Shown here piece by piece: positions 43,312 to 51,701 of a stretch of DNA of 64,000 nt. This DNA comes from Solirubrobacter sp963736505. Its GTDB lineage: Bacteria > Actinomycetota > Thermoleophilia > Solirubrobacterales > Solirubrobacteraceae. The stretch covers positions 124,001 to 188,000 of the forward strand of contig CAVTOZ010000008.1 in the NCBI GenBank assembly GCA_963736505.1, in the 5' to 3' direction. Under the pieces are notes generated by a model, which ran no database searches, was not told where the DNA came from, and saw only the letters and a program-made list of their open reading frames with translations. Every line of letters starts with the position of its first letter. Positions within the stretch are counted from its first letter, which is position 1. The translations under genes and the position numbers were made by a program.

Positions 43312-43318
43312 CAGCCGG

Positions 43319-44116
43319 CTAGACGATGCGCACGTCGCAGTCGCGCTCGCGAAGGCGTTCCACCACTTCGCGGTCCGCTGACTGGCCCGTCAGCAGCAGG
43401 TCGACGCGATCGACCGGGCACAGCAGCGCGAGCTCGGTGCGGCCGATCTTCGAGCCGTCCGCCAGCACGACCACCCGCTGGGCGGCCTTGAGCATGCGGC
43501 GCTTGACCTCCGCCTCGGGCAGGTTGACGTTCGTCACGCCGCCCGCGGGATCGACGCCGTTGCAGCCGAGGATCAGCGTGTGCACCGTGATCTGCTCGAG
43601 GATCAAGGTGGCCATCGGCTCGACCAGCGAATGCTGCAGCGGGCGCAGCGTCCCGCCGAGGATCACGACCGACACGCGCGGCGCCGCCGCCTCCAGCTCC
43701 AGGGCGGTCTTCAGCCCGTTCGTGAACACGACCACGTCGCGCAGATCCGTGCGCGCGACGAGCGCCCGCGCGGCCGCGGCGGTCGTGGTCCCCACGTCCA
43801 TCAGCACGGTCTCGCCGTCGCGCACGAGCGCGGCGGCGGCGCGGCCGATGGCGAGCTTCTCGTCGGCGTGCGACGTCTCGGACTCCTCGAACGGGCGCTC
43901 CTTGTCCGCCGGCGAGCGCGGGATCGCGCCGCCGCGGATCCGCTGCACCTCGCCGCGCGAGGCGAGCGCGTCGAGATCGCTGCGCACGGTCACTTCGGAG
44001 ATCCCGAAGCGCTCGCTCAGCTCCCCCACGCGCACGAAGTCCCGCTCCCGGATCAGGGCGAGCATGCGATCGCGGCGCAGGACCAGCGCCTCGCGATCGC
44101 TGTAGGTGTCGACCAT
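43319..44116 (-). CDS. DeoR/GlpR-family regulator, copy 1
   Basis: A 265-residue repressor. The winged helix has VRVGELSERFGISEVTVRSD and LDALASRGEVQRIRGGAI; the sugar-phosphate-binding DeoRC domain has LMDVGTTTAAAARALVA, VVVFTNGLKTALELEA, VILGGTLRPLQHSLVEPM and VVVLADGSKIGRTEL. It is about 88 percent identical by eye to copy 2, which lies immediately upstream on the same strand. It lies just upstream of the GH2 gene and is the best candidate to control it through the 43279-43311 repeat. ATG 44116 was chosen over the TTG-led extension to 44140. Confidence 0.9.
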   Translation of the reverse strand: MVDTYSDREALVLRRDRMLALIRERDFVRVGELSERFGISEVTVRSDLDALASRGEVQRIRGGAIPRSPADKERPFEESETSHADEKLAIGRAAAALVRDGETVLMDVGTTTAAAARALVARTDLRDVVVFTNGLKTALELEAAAPRVSVVILGGTLRPLQHSLVEPMATLILEQITVHTLILGCNGVDPAGGVTNVNLPEAEVKRRMLKAAQRVVVLADGSKIGRTELALLCPVDRVDLLLTGQSADREVVERLRERDCDVRIV

Positions 44117-44146
44117 CGGCGCAGTGTATTGAGAACGCAAGTCGCC

Positions 44147-44157
44147 TTTCGCGTTCG
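44147..44157. promoter_or_regulatory. TTTCGNNTTCG motif upstream of deoR copy 1
   Basis: TTTCGCGTTCG matches the GH2 promoter motif TTTCGACTTCG at 43279-43289 (TTTCGNNTTCG). It overlaps an imperfect inverted repeat, GAACGC...GCGTTC (about 44132-44156), in the 69-base gap between the two deoR genes. This fits an autoregulatory operator for DeoR copy 1. Confidence 0.5.
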
Positions 44158-44185
44158 TAAGTACAGGATCCCGAGCGAAGCGCCG

Positions 44186-44995
44186 TCAGGAGACGATGCG
44201 GACCTCGCAGTCGCGGTTGCGCAGCTGCTCGACGACCTCGGCGTCGGCGGACTCGCCGGTGATCAGCAGGTCCACGCGCTCGATCGGGCACAGGTGCGCG
44301 AGCTCGGTGCGGCCGATCTTCGAGCCGTCGGCGAGCACGACGACGCGCTGGGCGGCCTTCAGCATCCGCTTCTTGACCTCGGCCTCGGGCAGGTTGACGT
44401 TCGTCACGCCGCCGACCGGGTCGACCCCGTTGCAGCCGAGGATCAGCGTGTGGACGTTGATCTGCTCGAGGATCAGCGACGCCATCGGCTCGACCAGCGA
44501 GTGCTGCAGCGGGCGCAGCGTCCCGCCGAGGATCACGACCGACACGCGCGGCGCCGCGGCCTCCAGCTCCAACGCGGTCTTCAGCCCGTTGGTGAACACG
44601 ACGACGTTGCGCAGGTCGTCGCGCTGGGCCAGCGCGCGCGCCGCGGCGGCGCTGGTCGTGCCGACGTCCATCAGCAGCGTCTCGGCGTCGCGCACGAGCG
44701 CGGCCGCCGCGCGGCCGATCGCGACCTTCTCGTCGGCGAAGCTCGTCTCGGACTCCTCGAACGGGCGCTCCTTGTCCGGCAGCGTGCGCGGGATCGCGCC
44801 GCCGCGGATGCGGTGGACCTCGCCACGCGACGCGAGCGCGTCGAGATCGCTGCGAACGGTCACCTCTGAGATGCTGAAGCGCTCGCTCAGGTCGGCCACG
44901 CGCACGAAGTCGCGCTCGCGGATGACGGCGAGCATGCGGTCGCGCCGGAGCGAAGCGTTGACCGGTGACTCCGAATTGCCGTCCGACTTGCTCAT
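44186..44995 (-). CDS. DeoR/GlpR-family regulator, copy 2
   Basis: A 269-residue paralogue of the adjacent regulator. It has the same helix-turn-helix layout (VRVADLSERFSISEVTVRSD) and the same effector domain, with a long stretch around NGLKTALELEAAAPRV and LGGTLRPLQHSLVEPMA that is almost identical to copy 1. Differences cluster in the N-terminal tail, the SPADKE/TLPDKE loop and the last 25 residues. The pair looks like a recent tandem duplication or a gene-conversion product. It is divergent from the HAD phosphatase, with 38 bases between starts. Confidence 0.9.
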   Translation of the reverse strand: MSKSDGNSESPVNASLRRDRMLAVIRERDFVRVADLSERFSISEVTVRSDLDALASRGEVHRIRGGAIPRTLPDKERPFEESETSFADEKVAIGRAAAALVRDAETLLMDVGTTSAAAARALAQRDDLRNVVVFTNGLKTALELEAAAPRVSVVILGGTLRPLQHSLVEPMASLILEQINVHTLILGCNGVDPVGGVTNVNLPEAEVKKRMLKAAQRVVVLADGSKIGRTELAHLCPIERVDLLITGESADAEVVEQLRNRDCEVRIVS

Positions 44996-45033
44996 CGCTC
45001 AAGTCTACGGTCGCTCTCGTACGCTTTCCCGGG

Positions 45034-45810
45034 ATGACTCGACGCGAGATCCGATCGTGGCTGATGGACATGGACGGCGTGCTCGTGCACGAGGAGGCCG
45101 CCGTGCCGGGCGCCGACCGCTTCCTCGCGCGCCTGCGCGACACGGGGACGCCGTTCCTGGTGCTCACCAACAACTCGATCTACACGCGCCGCGACCTGTC
45201 GGCGCGGCTGGCGGCCAGCGGGCTCGACGTGCCCGAGACCGCGATCTGGACGTCGGCGCTGGCGACCGCGCGCTTCCTCGAGGAGCAGCGCCCGGGCGGC
45301 TCGGCGTTCGTGATCGGCGAGGCCGGGCTGACGACGGCGCTGCACCAGGCCGGCTACACGCTGACCGAGCGCGCGCCGGACTACGTCGTGCTCGGCGAGA
45401 CGCGCACGTACTCGCTCGAGCGCATCACGCTCGCGATCCGGCTGATCGTCAACGGCGCGCGCTTCATCGCCACGAACCCGGATCCGACGGGCCCGACCCC
45501 GGACGGGCCCGTGCCCGCCACGGGCTCGGTCGCGGCGCTGATCTCGCACGCGACGGGCGTGCAGCCGTACTTCGTCGGCAAGCCGAACCCGCTGATGATG
45601 CGCTCGGCGCTGAACGCGATCGACGCGCACTCGGAGACCACCGCGATGATCGGCGACCGGATGGACACCGACATCGTGGCGGGCCTGGAGGCCGGGCTGG
45701 AGACGATCCTCGTGCTCACGGGCGTGGCGACTCAGGCGGAGGCGGAGCGCTTTCCCTACCGCGCCTCAAGGATCGTCGAATCCGTGGCCGAGCTCGCCGA
45801 CGAGCTCTGA
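45034..45810 (+). CDS. HAD-IIA family phosphatase (NagD-like)
   Basis: A 258-residue HAD hydrolase. Motif I is LMDMDGVLVHEE, motif II is LTNNSIYTRRDL, motif III is VGKPNPLMM and motif IV is MIGDRMDTDIVAGLEAGL. These mark NagD/4-nitrophenylphosphatase-type sugar phosphatases. It is divergent from the second deoR gene and may belong to the same sugar-handling locus (GH2 plus two DeoR regulators), which is inference. The start is ATG 45034 with a weak ribosome site. Confidence 0.9.
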   Translation: MTRREIRSWLMDMDGVLVHEEAAVPGADRFLARLRDTGTPFLVLTNNSIYTRRDLSARLAASGLDVPETAIWTSALATARFLEEQRPGGSAFVIGEAGLTTALHQAGYTLTERAPDYVVLGETRTYSLERITLAIRLIVNGARFIATNPDPTGPTPDGPVPATGSVAALISHATGVQPYFVGKPNPLMMRSALNAIDAHSETTAMIGDRMDTDIVAGLEAGLETILVLTGVATQAEAERFPYRASRIVESVAELADEL

Positions 45811-45813
45811 CGG

Positions 45814-46041
45814 TCATGCCGGCAGCGGCGACGCGGGGCTGCCGGTCGCGTCGTCGGACTTGACGAACGCGAGCAGGAACAGATAGGCGAGCGCGCCGGC
45901 GCCGCTGGCGAGCGTCGCGACGGCGAAGCCGATGCGGAACAGGATCGGGTCGACGCCGAAGTACTCGCCGAGGCCGCCGGCGACGCCGGAGAGCTTGCGG
46001 TCGGTGGACGAGCGGGTCAGGGTGCGGATGTCTGGGTTCAT
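45814..46041 (-). CDS. PspC-domain small membrane protein
   Basis: A 75-residue protein with a PspC domain: KLSGVAGGLGEYFGVDPILF followed by a hydrophobic helix IGFAVATLASGAGALAYLFL and a short tail. PspC proteins sense or buffer membrane stress; single-domain versions are common in actinobacteria. ATG 46041 is a good fit to the family start. It converges on the HAD gene and is divergent from DedA. Confidence 0.85.
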   Translation of the reverse strand: MNPDIRTLTRSSTDRKLSGVAGGLGEYFGVDPILFRIGFAVATLASGAGALAYLFLLAFVKSDDATGSPASPLPA

Positions 46042-46177
46042 GGCGTCAGCGTGCCGTGCCGGCGGCCCTCGCACCATTGGGGATGACCCTTGGTGAACCC
46101 TGGGGTAGAGCTTCCCCCACCCTGGCTGGGGCGGCACCCCGCTGGTGACCGCGCGCAGGGGTTCGGATACTCAGGCC

Positions 46178-46870
46178 ATGACGCGGCGGCAAGCTCTCCT
46201 CCTCGCCGCCGCGGCCTCCCTGATCGCGCTCGTGCTGATCGCGACCGGCACCGTCGAGATGCCGAACCTCGAGCACGTGCTGACCGACCTCGCCGACACG
46301 CTGGGCGCCTGGACGTACGTGCTCGTCGGCGGGCTCGCGTTCCTGGAGACGGGCGCGTTCGTCGGGCTCGTCGCGCCGGGCGAGACCGCGATCGTGCTCG
46401 GCGGCGTCGTCGCCGCCCAGGGCGAGATCTCGCTCGCGCTCGTGCTGCTGGTCGCGTGGGCCGGGGCCGCGCTCGGCGACTACGCGTCGCTGCTGCTCGG
46501 CCGCCGGCTGGGCCGGCGCTTCCTGCTCGCACGCGGCCCGTCGCTCGGCGTCACGCCCCCGCGGCTGGAGCGCGTCGACCGCTTCTACGCGCGCCACGGG
46601 GCGAAGGCGATCCTGATCGGCCGCTTCATCGGGCTCGTACGCGCCGTCTCGCCCTTCCTCGCCGGCGCGTCCGGGCTGCGCACGCGCGCGTTCCTGCCGT
46701 GGTCGATCCTCGGCACCGCGGTGTGGGCGTCCGCCTACACGCTCGCCGGCTACGCGTTCCACCGCTCCTTCGCGTCGGCGACGCACGTCCTCACGTACGG
46801 CGCGCTCGGCCTCGCGGTCGTCGCCGCGCTCGCGCTCGCGCTGCGCGCGCGGGTCACGACCGCGCCTTGA
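46178..46870 (+). CDS. DedA-family membrane protein
   Basis: A 230-residue polytopic protein. It has FLETGAFVGLVAPGETAIVL (the DedA E-x9-PGE signature), AWAGAALGDYASLLLGRRLG and IGRFIGLVRAVSPFLAGASG, all typical of DedA/Tvp38 proteins, which act as lipid scramblases or transporters in the cytoplasmic membrane. ATG 46178 was chosen; an ATG-like upstream extension at 46145 has no family support. It converges on the beta-helix gene, overlapping its end. Confidence 0.9.
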   Translation: MTRRQALLLAAAASLIALVLIATGTVEMPNLEHVLTDLADTLGAWTYVLVGGLAFLETGAFVGLVAPGETAIVLGGVVAAQGEISLALVLLVAWAGAALGDYASLLLGRRLGRRFLLARGPSLGVTPPRLERVDRFYARHGAKAILIGRFIGLVRAVSPFLAGASGLRTRAFLPWSILGTAVWASAYTLAGYAFHRSFASATHVLTYGALGLAVVAALALALRARVTTAP

Positions 46871-48550
46871 GGCTGCGCGGCGCCGAGCGGTTGCCCGCGG
46901 CGTCGGTGGCGGTGATCGTCAGCTTCGCGCGGCCCGGCGCGCGCAGCGTGAGCGCATGCGCGCCGGCGACGAACCGGCGCACGATCGCGGCGCGGTGCGC
47001 GACCGCGATCCGGACGGTCGCCGGCTCGGTCAGGACGAAGCGCAGCTTCGCCTTCCCTCGCGCGCTCGTGAGCTTCAGCGCGGTGAGCTTCGGGACGACG
47101 CGATCGGGCGCCGGAGGCGTGACCGCGGGCGGGGCGGGGACGGTGGCGGGCGCCGGCGTGCTCGCCACGGCGACGGTGAACGAGCGCGTGGCGGTGAGGC
47201 CGGCCTCGTCGCTGACGCGCAGCGCCACCGTGTAGATCCCGGGCGCGGCGTAGGCGTGCGCGGTCCGCGCGCCGGTGCCGATCGCGCCGTCGCCGAACGT
47301 CCAGACCGCCTGCAGGTCGACGCCGTCCGCGTCCGACGCGGTCACGGCGAAGCTCAGCGCGGCGCCGCCGATGCCGGCCGCGGGCACGTCGGCGGCGTCG
47401 ATCGAAGGCGCGCGGCGGCGGTACTCGAACGCGCCCGCGTCGGCGCGGCCGAGCGCGGCGATGCCGTCGAGATCGACGTAGCGCCCGTCGGACCTCGAAT
47501 CGCGGTCGACCTGCGCGGATGAGCCGCGCGGGTGCAGGTCGGCGGTCAGCGCGGGCGCGACGTGCGCGTTGCCGGACTCGGTGAAGTCGCCAGGCTCGCG
47601 GACGTCGCGTGACGTATCCCAGACGCTGTCGCGAATCGCGATCGGATAGCTCCCGCCGGTCTCGGACGTGTCGCGCCGGATCCCGCGCGCGTGGCCGGCC
47701 AACGCCACGGCGGAGATGTTGGCGCGCCCGTCGAGGTCGACGAGATGGACGTCGAGGGCCGCCTCGCCGGCACCCGCGACGGTGTCGTGGTCGAGCGTGA
47801 GGCCGCCGCCGCGGGTGTCGACGCCGACCGCGTTCGCGCCGGTCGTCTCCAGCAGGCTGCGCGTGACGAAGGTCGTGCCGCGCGTCGAGACGGCGGCGTC
47901 GCGCGCCCGCAGGCGCGCGCCCGTGACGTGGACCTGGGCGTTGTCGCCGACGTCGAGGCCGGTCGCGACGCGGTCGGTGCGCAGGTCGTCGGCGTCGAAC
48001 GCGAGGTCGCGCGCGGTCACGCCGGTGGTGCCCGTGCCGCTGACCGTGACGCCGTCCAGCGCGATGTTGCCGAGCGCGTCGATGCCGGTCGCGCCGCCGG
48101 CGTCGCCGGGTCCGCTCACGCGCACGTCGCGCAGCTGCGCCGAGGCGGCCTCGATCCCGGTGCCGGCGGCGGCGCTGGGCAGCCGCACGTCAACCCCCTC
48201 GAGCGAGCCGTTCGCGAGCTGGAGCACCGTGTCCCCCGCGGCCGCGGTGAGCATCGGGCGCCCAGGCCCGAACGCCTGGATCGCGACGGTGTTCCCGCCT
48301 CGATCTTGCCCTTCGGGTAGACGAACGGCCCGGTCTGCGGGGCGCCGGTGTCGCCGAGCAGGATCGTGTCGGCGCCGAAGGTCTTGGCGGCGGCGTCGAG
48401 CGCGGCCTGCAGGTCGGGCTGGGCCTGCTCGGCCAGGCACACGCCCGCGTGGACGCAGAACGTGTTGGCGCGGGCGGCGTTCGGGAGCGTGAGGACGATG
48501 GTCGCCGCGGCGACCAGGAGCAGGGAGGCAAGTGTCGTCGGGCGTCTCAT
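46854..48550 (-). pseudogene. Secreted parallel beta-helix/PKD protein with a frameshift
   Basis: ATG 48550 begins a Sec signal (MRRPTTLASLLLVAAATIVL) and a pectate-lyase-like start (FCVHAGVCLAEQAQPDLQAA, then FVYPKGKIE). Near 48301 the sense moves to the next frame, where GGNTVAIQAFGPGRP and repeated beta-helix rungs (LANGSLEGVDVRLPSAA, VTVSGTGTTGVTARDLAF) lead to a PKD domain (LQAVWTFGDGAIGTGARTAHAY) and a basic C-terminus. A single missing G (GAGG-CGGG) explains the shift. Without it the product would be a complete exported protein of about 565 residues. Either a sequencing error or a recent mutation. Confidence 0.75.
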
Positions 48551-48652
48551 GGTCTCCGGGAAGACGCCTGCCCGGAGCGGCTGTTCCGGCGTTCCCTCCG
48601 TCGGCGCGAGGGCGTATCCTCGTGCCGAACGTCACGAGGAGGTTGCTGGGCC

Positions 48653-49030
48653 GTGAGGGTGCGAGACGCGATGACCGAGAACGTGCTCACGTACGAGCCG
48701 GGGCGCACGCTCCGTGAGGCGGCGCGCTTCATGACCGACCACACCGTGGGCGCGGTCGTGATCATGGATCCCGAGCAGCCCGGGCCGGGGATCGTCACCG
48801 AGCGCGACCTGGTGCGCTCGCTCGGCGCCGGCCAGAACCCGGACACCGAGCTCGTCTCCGACCACCTGACGGCCAACGCCGTCTTCGCGGACGCGGACTG
48901 GGATCTTCAGGAGGCCGCCGACGCGATGGCGCGCGGCGGCTTCCGGCATCTCGTCGTGATCGTCGACGGTCAGCTGCAGGGCATCATCTCGATGCGCGAC
49001 ATCATGCGGGTGTGGCGACCCGGCTCCTAG
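48653..49030 (+). CDS. CBS-pair protein
   Basis: A 125-residue protein made of two CBS domains: VRDAMTENVLTYEPGRTLRE with GAVVIMDPEQPGPGIVTERD, and TANAVFADADWDLQEAADAM with HLVVIVDGQLQGIISMRDIM. CBS pairs bind adenosine nucleotides and regulate partners. GTG 48653 has AGGAGG ten bases upstream. It is divergent from the beta-helix gene and overlaps the tail of the membrane-protein gene by 29 bases, converging. Confidence 0.9.
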   Translation: MRVRDAMTENVLTYEPGRTLREAARFMTDHTVGAVVIMDPEQPGPGIVTERDLVRSLGAGQNPDTELVSDHLTANAVFADADWDLQEAADAMARGGFRHLVVIVDGQLQGIISMRDIMRVWRPGS

Positions 49031-49667
49031 CCGCGAGCGTCAGCAGCCCACCGCCGAGCAGGGCGAGCGCGCCTCCGCCGAGCAGGAGGCCGATCGCGAG
49101 CTTGTGCAGGAACGGGACCTTCACCTCGACGCGGGCGCCGACGTCGACGCCCGGCGAGGCGTCCGCGTTCATCACGACGACCGACCAGTGGCCCTTGTGG
49201 ACGGGCCAGGACAGCGGCTTGCCGCCGGTCGCGCTGGCGACCCAGAAGTCCTGGCTCGCGGGGGCGGCCGGGGTGCGATCGCCCTCACGGCGGCGGTAGT
49301 CGAGCTTGAACGGGTCGAAGTCGACGTCTGAGACCTCGTCGTGCGAGACGCCGGCGAGGTACGCGTCGACCTTGTCGCGGTCGCCGACGCCGATGAAGAC
49401 GTCACCGTCCGGGCGGACCTTCAGGTCGGCCAGCCGGTGGGAGCCGAAGACGGCGTCGCCGACGTCGAGGTCCTGCGTGGCGAGCGCGCGGGTGGGCGTC
49501 TTGTACTGGTGCGTCGACGTGGTGAAGTAGCCGGCGTCGTCGGTGTGCGAGTCCACGGCCCACAGCAGCCCTCCGCCCGCGAGCAGGAGCACCACCGCGA
49601 GCAGCGCGCTGAGCGACCCGGCGACGATGCCGAAGACGCGTGTGGGAGTCGTGTTCTTCATGCTCAT
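49002..49667 (-). CDS. Two-TM membrane protein, unknown
   Basis: A 221-residue protein with a hydrophobic helix near each end (VFGIVAGSLSALLAVVLLLA and LLLGGGALALLGGGLLTLAA) and an extracytoplasmic middle (YFTTSTHQYKTPTRALATQD, WSVVVMNADASPGVDVGARV). The layout matches a family of actinobacterial membrane proteins often annotated as hypothetical. ATG 49667 is preferred; 49661 is another in-frame start. It is convergent with the CBS gene and divergent from the GNAT gene. Confidence 0.7.
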   Translation of the reverse strand: MSMKNTTPTRVFGIVAGSLSALLAVVLLLAGGGLLWAVDSHTDDAGYFTTSTHQYKTPTRALATQDLDVGDAVFGSHRLADLKVRPDGDVFIGVGDRDKVDAYLAGVSHDEVSDVDFDPFKLDYRRREGDRTPAAPASQDFWVASATGGKPLSWPVHKGHWSVVVMNADASPGVDVGARVEVKVPFLHKLAIGLLLGGGALALLGGGLLTLAARSRVATPA

Positions 49668-49757
49668 CAAGGTCCCACGCGGCGGCTGGGCCGGCCACGG
49701 CGGTACCCGGTGTGCCGAGGTAGGGGTCGCCAGAGGGCGGCGTTACCGTTTGCGGAC

Positions 49758-50234
49758 GTGATCGCGTTGGAGCCGCTGGGCGAGGAGCACGTCGCGGACC
49801 TGCTGCGGATCCGCGCGACGCGGGACGTCTTTGCGTGGTGGGACGAGCCTGATGAGGACTTCCCGCTTGCCGACGACCCCGACCTGACCCGCTTCGCGAT
49901 CGTCGCGGACGGCGCGGTCGCCGGCATGATCCAGTACTCCGAGGACGACGACCCGAAGTACCGCTCCGCCGGCATCGACCTCTTCGTCGACCCGGCCTTC
50001 CGGGGCCGAGGCGTCGGCCCTGACGCGATTCGTCTGGTCGTCGCGCTTCTGCTGGCGCGCGGCCACCACCGCATCACGATCGACCCGGCCGTGGCGAACA
50101 CCGCCGCGATCCGGGCGTATGAGAAGGTCGGGTTCCGGCCGGTCGGCGTGATGCGCGCGTACGAGCGCGACGTCGGCGGGTCCGGGTGGCACGACGGGCT
50201 CTTGATGGACCTGCTCGCGGGTGAAGAGCGCTAG
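49758..50234 (+). CDS. GNAT acetyltransferase, AAC(6')-like
   Basis: A 158-residue N-acetyltransferase with a complete acetyl-CoA site: SAGIDLFVDPAFRGRGVGPD (the R/QxxGxG/A loop), then HRITIDPAVANTAAIRAYEK and VGFRPVGVMRAYERDVGG. Together with the acidic N-terminal half this resembles aminoglycoside 6'-N-acetyltransferases and related enzymes; substrate unproven. The start is GTG 49758. Unlike the relic at 7383-7698 it is intact. The repeat region follows its stop. Confidence 0.87.
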   Translation: MIALEPLGEEHVADLLRIRATRDVFAWWDEPDEDFPLADDPDLTRFAIVADGAVAGMIQYSEDDDPKYRSAGIDLFVDPAFRGRGVGPDAIRLVVALLLARGHHRITIDPAVANTAAIRAYEKVGFRPVGVMRAYERDVGGSGWHDGLLMDLLAGEER

Positions 50235-50263
50235 CTGGCGCCGGGGCGGGATCGCGGTCGGAT

Positions 50264-50550
50264 CGCGCGGTCTCCGCCGTCGGGTCGCACCGTCATCGCC
50301 GCGACGGGATCGGCGAACTGCCACAGGTAAGGGAGTGCGCGGTCAACCGCGCGGGTCTCCGTCATCGCCTCGCGCCGTCATCGCCGCGGCGGGATCGCGT
50401 GTGCGGTCAGATTCGCGCGGTCTCCGTCATCGCCTCGCGCCGTCATCGCCGCGGCGGGATCGCGTGTGCGGTCAGACTCGCGCGGTCTCCGCCGTCGCCT
50501 CGCGCCGTCATCGCCGCGACGGGATCGCGGTCCATCGCGCGCGGTCTTCG
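50264..50550. repeat. Tandem repeat of about 65 bp, four copies plus a fragment
   Basis: Copies begin near 50264, 50348, 50414 and 50479, with a partial copy at 50538. Each starts like CGCGCGGTCTCCG and carries a shared core, CGCRCCGTCATCGCCGCG, followed by RCGGGATCG. Copies two and three differ by very few bases; copies one and four are more diverged. The centre of the core, CGCCGCGGCG in copies two and three, is itself palindromic. There is no coding signal. Confidence 0.85.
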
Positions 50551-50567
50551 TTTAGTCGGACTGTACG

Positions 50568-50581
50568 CGCAAGCGTTTGCG
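50568..50581. promoter_or_regulatory. LacI-like near-palindrome
   Basis: CGCAAGCGTTTGCG has CGCAA and TTGCG arms around GCGT, like LacI/PurR-type operators. It lies just past the last repeat fragment, far from any recognised promoter. It may be chance. Confidence 0.25.
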
Positions 50582-50606
50582 GTGCTCCGGGGTTCGATGC
50601 GCGCTG

Positions 50607-50657
50607 GGGGGTGGGTGACTTAACCGTCCTGTGGGGCAACAAACGTCACCCACCCCC
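50607..50657. terminator. Long perfect hairpin in the gene-free region
   Basis: GGGGGTGGGTGAC (50607-50619) pairs perfectly with GTCACCCACCCCC (50645-50657) around a 25-base loop. It sits between the GNAT and amidohydrolase genes, which converge here. It may be a bidirectional terminator; the large loop is unusual and leaves room for a small RNA or a protein-binding element. Confidence 0.55.
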
Positions 50658-50752
50658 TCCCGATTCTGGCCTTCGAGGGTCGTTTCGGCCCGAGAACCGT
50701 TCGCTGTGGCGAAACTCTCGCGGATGAGACGCGCGAAAGGCGCTCACCCTCC

Positions 50753-51701
50753 TTACTGCTGCAGTTGACGTTCCTTCGCCGAGACATCGATGCCGTGCAA
50801 CCGGGCCAGATTGCCCCCGAGGATCTTTCGCTTCGCCTGGTCGAGATGTCCTCCGAGTTCCAGAACTCCTCCAGCGCCCACTGCGGGTGCCAGATCGGGG
50901 ACTCGCCTCCGTAGAGGATCTTGTCCTCGCCGCACCACCAGAGCATCTTCCCGAGCATCTCGGCGAACACGCGCGGCTGGCGGGCGATGAAGTTGACCGT
51001 CGCCGCGATCGACGCGTAGAGGTTCGCGAAGCGCACGATCTGCCACAGGACCTCGTCGAGCCACGGCAGGCCGACGTGGAAGATGACGAAGTTCGCCGCG
51101 GCGCCGTCCATGTCGAACGTGCGCGTGTGCTCGACCGGCTGCGGACCCAAGCGCACGCCCTTGTGCACGCCGATCAGGTTCACGCCCAGCTCCTGCGCCT
51201 TCTCGAACACCGGGAACGCGATCCGGGGGTCGTCCATCCGCCAGGGGAACGGCTGGCCGTAGTCGTAGCGGACGTTGTAGAACTTGAACGCCTTCGCGCC
51301 GAACTCCTTGACCTGGATCTCCATCAGATCCAGCGCCTTCTTGCCCTCGAGCGGGTTCACCGAGCCCCAGAAGACCGCGCGGTCAGGGTGCCGCTGGGCC
51401 ATCTCCGCGCACTTGCGCCAGTCGCTCAGCCCGTCGTGGAAGAGATCGGTGAGCGGCAGCGGCTGCGCGACGATCATGTCGGTGTCGGAGCCCTCGATGA
51501 CCATGTCGTAGATCCGTCGACGCTCCACTCCTTCATGAACTCCTCGCGCGGCAGGATCGGCTCCCCCTCGCGCGTGAGCAGCTGGTGGAACGCGTACAGG
51601 TGCTCGTCGAACATCAGCCCCGGCCCGCCGAGCGCGTTGGCCGGGTCGAAGTTGAAGATGTGGCATACGCAGTCGAAGACGAACGCGTCGACCTTGTTCA
51701 T
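50753..51701 (-). pseudogene. Amidohydrolase (COG2159 type), frameshifted twice
   Basis: ATG 51701 begins MNKVDAFVFDCVCHIFNFDP and PREEFMKEWSVD, then near 51520 the frame changes. One missing A would restore VDEIYDMVIEGSD. The main body has SDTDMIVAQPLPLTDLFHDG, NVRYDYGQPFPWRMDDPRIA, LIGVHKGVRLGP and GGESPIWHPQWALEEFW, a metal-dependent amidohydrolase/decarboxylase barrel. Near 50850 a second change leads to QAKRKILGGNLARLHGIDVS and the stop. The start overlaps the MIP18 gene's stop (ATGA), so the two were co-translated. As written it is inactive. Confidence 0.8.

Larger units (their letters stand above)
50235..50752. other. Gene-free region with tandem repeats and a long hairpin
   Basis: About 520 bases without a credible gene; the open frames here are products of the repeats. 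It contains a tandem repeat (50264-50550), a LacI-like near-palindrome (50568-50581) and a 13-bp hairpin (50607-50657). It separates the GNAT gene from the damaged amidohydrolase on the other strand, so it lies between two convergent transcription units. Confidence 0.7.

Noticed and set aside
49758..50234. Aminoglycoside resistance gene
   Set aside because: Only the general acetyltransferase fold is shown; substrate cannot be told from sequence and no resistance context exists.
50264..50550. CRISPR array
   Set aside because: The 65-base units are contiguous, not short repeats with unique spacers, and no cas gene is nearby.
50221..50727. Long open frame through the repeat region
   Set aside because: Its translation only repeats the tandem DNA units and has no ribosome site or family resemblance; it is a product of GC-rich repeats.
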